From JACJWR01 sp963842975 (lineage in GTDB: Bacteria; Actinomycetota; Actinomycetes; S36-B12; UBA10799): a stretch of DNA of 64,000 bases. How positions within the stretch are numbered: the stretch's first letter is position 1; the number at the start of each line of letters is the position of its first letter. The notes under the pieces were generated by a model that made no database searches, was not told where the DNA came from, and saw nothing but the letters and a program-made list of their open reading frames with translations. The stretch lies in the NCBI GenBank assembly GCA_963842975.1, contig CAWJIH010000009.1, positions 744,001 to 808,000 of the forward strand. Reading direction: 5' to 3'. The position numbers were made by a program, and so were the translations under genes. Below, piece after piece: positions 61,901 through 64,000 of this stretch.

Positions 61901-63063
61901 TGTCGGCAACCGTTTCCCCCGAGGCACCACCGACGGACCTGGCACCGTCAATTGTCTCTGACCGCGCCGCAGACTTCCCCGTCCCCACCGGGCGGGAAGA
62001 GCAGTGGCGGTTCACCCCGCTGGACCGACTCGCCGGACTCCACGCGGACGCGGCATTGGTCGGTGAAGCCAAAGTCGTCTTCACCGCTGATGCGTCCGTC
62101 ACAACCACGGTGCTGCCTGCCTCAGATCCGTCCGTGGCGGCCGTGTGGGTGCCCACGGATCGGATCTCGGCCCGCGTCGCCGAGGCGATCGACTCGGTTG
62201 TCCTTGTGGAGGTGCCGGCCGACACCAAGGTCGACGAACCCATAGTGGTGTCGCAGGTGGGTGACGGCGCTACCTCGGCGGCGCGGACGTTGATTCGACT
62301 CGGCGCCTATGCCCAAGCCGTAGTGGTCCTCGACCACGCCGGTGGTGGGGCGCACGCCGCCATCGTTGAAGCCGACCTCGCCGAGGGTGCCAAGCTCTCG
62401 TTGATCTCGGTGCAGGACTGGGACGACGACGCCGTTCACGCAGCCCACCAACACGCCAGGATCGGCCGAGATGCATCGTTCACCGGAATCAACGTCACCC
62501 TCGGTGGCGACCTGGTGCGCATCGTTTCCAGCGTCGACTATGCCGGTCCGGGTGGTGATGCGGAGTTGCTCGGTGTCTACTTCGCCGACAGCGGCCAGCA
62601 CCTGGAGCACCGTCAATTCGTGGATCACGCCACACCCCACTGCCGCTCCCGAGTCACCTACAAGGGTGCCCTGCAGGGTGCGTCGGCGCGGACGGTCTGG
62701 ATCGGCGACGTTTTGATCCGAGCTGCAGCGGTCGGCACCGACACCTACGAGCTCAACCGCAACCTGGTGCTCACCGATGGGGCTCGCGCAGACTCAGTGC
62801 CGAACCTGGAAATCGAGACCGGCGAAATCGAAGGGGCGGGCCACGCCAGTGCCACCGGACGATTCGACGACGAACAGCTGTTCTATCTGCAATCCCGCGG
62901 CTTGACCGCCGATACCGCCCGCCGCCTGGTGGTGATCGGGTTCTTCGCCGAGGTACTTGATCGGATTCCGGCGCCGGCGCTGCGTGAGCGACTGCTGCGG
63001 GCGGTCGAGACCGAACTCGGTTTCGATCATTCCGCTACGGAGCCGGGGGTGGCCGATGAGTGA
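61900..63063 (+). CDS. sufD: Fe-S cluster assembly protein SufD
   Basis: This 387-residue partner of SufB has the same beta-helix core and a C-terminal helical domain. REEQWRFTPLDRLAGL opens the protein, and GHASATGRFDDEQLFYLQSR near the C-terminus matches the SufB/SufD family. The ATG shares one base with the sufB stop, and the gene overlaps the Rieske gene by 8 bp, so production is tightly coupled. Confidence 0.96.
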   Translation: MSATVSPEAPPTDLAPSIVSDRAADFPVPTGREEQWRFTPLDRLAGLHADAALVGEAKVVFTADASVTTTVLPASDPSVAAVWVPTDRISARVAEAIDSVVLVEVPADTKVDEPIVVSQVGDGATSAARTLIRLGAYAQAVVVLDHAGGGAHAAIVEADLAEGAKLSLISVQDWDDDAVHAAHQHARIGRDASFTGINVTLGGDLVRIVSSVDYAGPGGDAELLGVYFADSGQHLEHRQFVDHATPHCRSRVTYKGALQGASARTVWIGDVLIRAAAVGTDTYELNRNLVLTDGARADSVPNLEIETGEIEGAGHASATGRFDDEQLFYLQSRGLTADTARRLVVIGFFAEVLDRIPAPALRERLLRAVETELGFDHSATEPGVADE

Positions 63064-63385
63064 GCCCAGTTTCCACGACGTGGCGCGGCTTGGGGATCTC
63101 GTGGAGGGAGAAGCTGTCCGAATCGAGATCGATGGCCGAGCCGTCGCCCTGGTCCTCACCGGCGGCGATGTCTACGCCGTCGACGATCGCTGCTCCCACG
63201 CCGACGTCTCGCTATCCGAAGGGGACGTTGAAGGCTGCTTCATCGAATGCTGGCTGCATGGCTCGCAATTCGACCTACGCACCGGCAACCCCACCTGCCT
63301 CCCAGCGAACGAACCCATCGCCACTTTCACCACCAGCATCACCGGCAGCGGCCCCGACGCCCGCGTGCTCGTGAGCATTGCCTAA
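63056..63385 (+). CDS. Rieske-type ferredoxin in the suf operon
   Basis: This 109-residue soluble Rieske protein has ligands Cys46 and His48 (CSHAD) and Cys65 and His68 (CWLHGS). It lacks the extra disulfide cysteines of respiratory Rieske proteins, so it resembles dioxygenase-type ferredoxins. It probably supplies electrons or iron-sulfur chemistry to the Suf machinery, as inferred from its fixed place between sufD and sufC in many actinobacteria. ATG at 63056 overlaps the sufD stop by 8 bp. Confidence 0.93.
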   Translation: MSEPSFHDVARLGDLVEGEAVRIEIDGRAVALVLTGGDVYAVDDRCSHADVSLSEGDVEGCFIECWLHGSQFDLRTGNPTCLPANEPIATFTTSITGSGPDARVLVSIA

Positions 63386-63409
63386 ACCCAGACAGGAGTC
63401 ACACCAGCC

Positions 63410-64000
63410 ATGACCACCCTTGCTATTCACGATCTACACGTCTCGGTTGAGGCCGACGGCGGCGCCAAGGAAATCCTGCGCGGCCTCGACCTCACCATCG
63501 AATCGGGCCAAACCCACGCCATCATGGGCCCGAACGGATCCGGCAAGTCCACGCTGGCCTATTCGATCGCCGGCCATCCGCGCTATGAAGTCACCTCCGG
63601 TACGGTCACGCTCGACGGGGCCGACGTGCTCGACATGAGTGTGGATGAGCGGGCGCGTGCCGGGCTGTTCCTCGCGATGCAGTACCCGGTGGAGGTCCCG
63701 GGAGTGTCGGTGTCGAACTTCTTGCGCACCGCAGTGACCGCCGTGCAGGGAGAGGCACCGAAGCTTCGCACCTGGATGAAAGAGATGAAGCAGGCGATGG
63801 CCGACCTGAAAGTCGACCCCGAATTCGCCCAACGCAACGTCAACGAAGGCTTCTCCGGCGGCGAACGCAAGCGCCACGAGATCCTCCAACTGGAACTGCT
63901 CAAGCCCTCGATCGCGGTGCTCGATGAGACTGACTCCGGTTTGGATGTCGACGCTCTGAAGGTGGTCTCCGAGGGAGTCAACCGAGTGCGGGCCACCGGC
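63410..64000 (+). CDS. sufC: Fe-S cluster assembly ATPase SufC (3' end outside window)
   Basis: The first 197 codons are present. SufC is the ABC-type ATPase of the SufBC2D complex. Walker A is GPNGSGKST, the signature FSGGERKRHEI, and Walker B AVLDETDSGLDVDAL, all as in the family. ATG at 63410 has AGGAG at 63394-63398, 11 nt upstream. It starts 24 bp after the Rieske gene. About 55-60 residues should lie beyond the right edge; sufS and sufU would normally follow. Confidence 0.96.
   Translation, partial: MTTLAIHDLHVSVEADGGAKEILRGLDLTIESGQTHAIMGPNGSGKSTLAYSIAGHPRYEVTSGTVTLDGADVLDMSVDERARAGLFLAMQYPVEVPGVSVSNFLRTAVTAVQGEAPKLRTWMKEMKQAMADLKVDPEFAQRNVNEGFSGGERKRHEILQLELLKPSIAVLDETDSGLDVDALKVVSEGVNRVRATG

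Overview
The window is high-GC, almost fully coding chromosomal DNA from an actinobacterium. Lineage markers are RbpA, WhiA, OpcA, a lysine/alanine-tailed HU, an F420-type CofC, a GarA-like FHA protein, two MerR regulators beside gcvP, and a sufR-sufB-sufD-Rieske-sufC cluster. Gene order matches what I remember of conserved blocks in Mycobacterium tuberculosis (hupB to gpsA; pgsA2-gcvH-garA-Rv1828-Rv1830-gcvB; rpsA-coaE-uvrB to uvrA; uvrC-whiA-gap-tkt-ctaB-suf), and RbpA looks Streptomyces-like. I cannot name a genus. No rRNA, tRNA, IS element, prophage or CRISPR array was seen, and no gene-free gap exceeds 300 bp.

Layout. 1-5.7 kb: end of an unknown coding region, HU, convergent cofC, plsC-gpsA (phospholipid precursors), an ABC-like protein with decayed motifs, and a wax ester synthase/DGAT. 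5.7-9.5 kb, minus strand: a POT peptide transporter, a CPA1 Na+/H+ antiporter and a frameshifted PEBP gene. 9.5-19.2 kb: a membrane protein, a CDP-alcohol phosphatidyltransferase, a nucleotidyltransferase-phosphomannomutase fusion, gcvH, an FHA protein, ftsR, a DUF151 nuclease (frameshifted), a second MerR gene and gcvP (frameshifted). 19.4-24.8 kb: a DUF3068 protein, rpsA, convergent coaE and uvrB. 24.9-36.3 kb is the most accessory part: TerC, a class II amidotransferase, a PLP decarboxylase, an MFS carrier, an MBL hydrolase, a SIMPL protein, and a two-gene signalling operon (receiver-GGDEF plus a hybrid CHASE histidine kinase). 36.4-44.8 kb: uvrA, a Tat-type Rieske lipoprotein, uvrC, rapZ (frameshifted), yvcK and whiA. 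44.9-55.2 kb: gap-pgk-tpiA, secG and rbpA face the pentose phosphate operon tkt-tal-zwf-opcA-pgl. 55.2-64 kb: heme A synthesis (ctaB, ctaA), an ABC exporter, a TMEM175-type channel and the suf operon, cut off inside sufC.

How the parts fit. Lower glycolysis, the pentose phosphate pathway, glycine cleavage, heme A synthesis and Fe-S assembly sit close together, with nucleotide-excision repair (uvrA, uvrB, uvrC) spread between them. Many genes are translationally coupled by 4-11 bp overlaps. Several transcription units appear leaderless: a TANNNT-type -10 element lies only 6-7 nt before the start codon.

Two points matter for a reader. First, four conserved genes (PEBP, DUF151, gcvP, rapZ) each carry one extra nucleotide, always in the same direction. 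This looks more like uncorrected insertion errors in the assembly than real decay. Second, I found no convincing wholly new defence or mobile system. The better leads are regulatory: an rpsA terminator hairpin hidden in the coaE coding sequence, an overlapping dyad cluster before the second MerR gene, a SufR-like operator over the sufR start, and the GGDEF/hybrid kinase pair.
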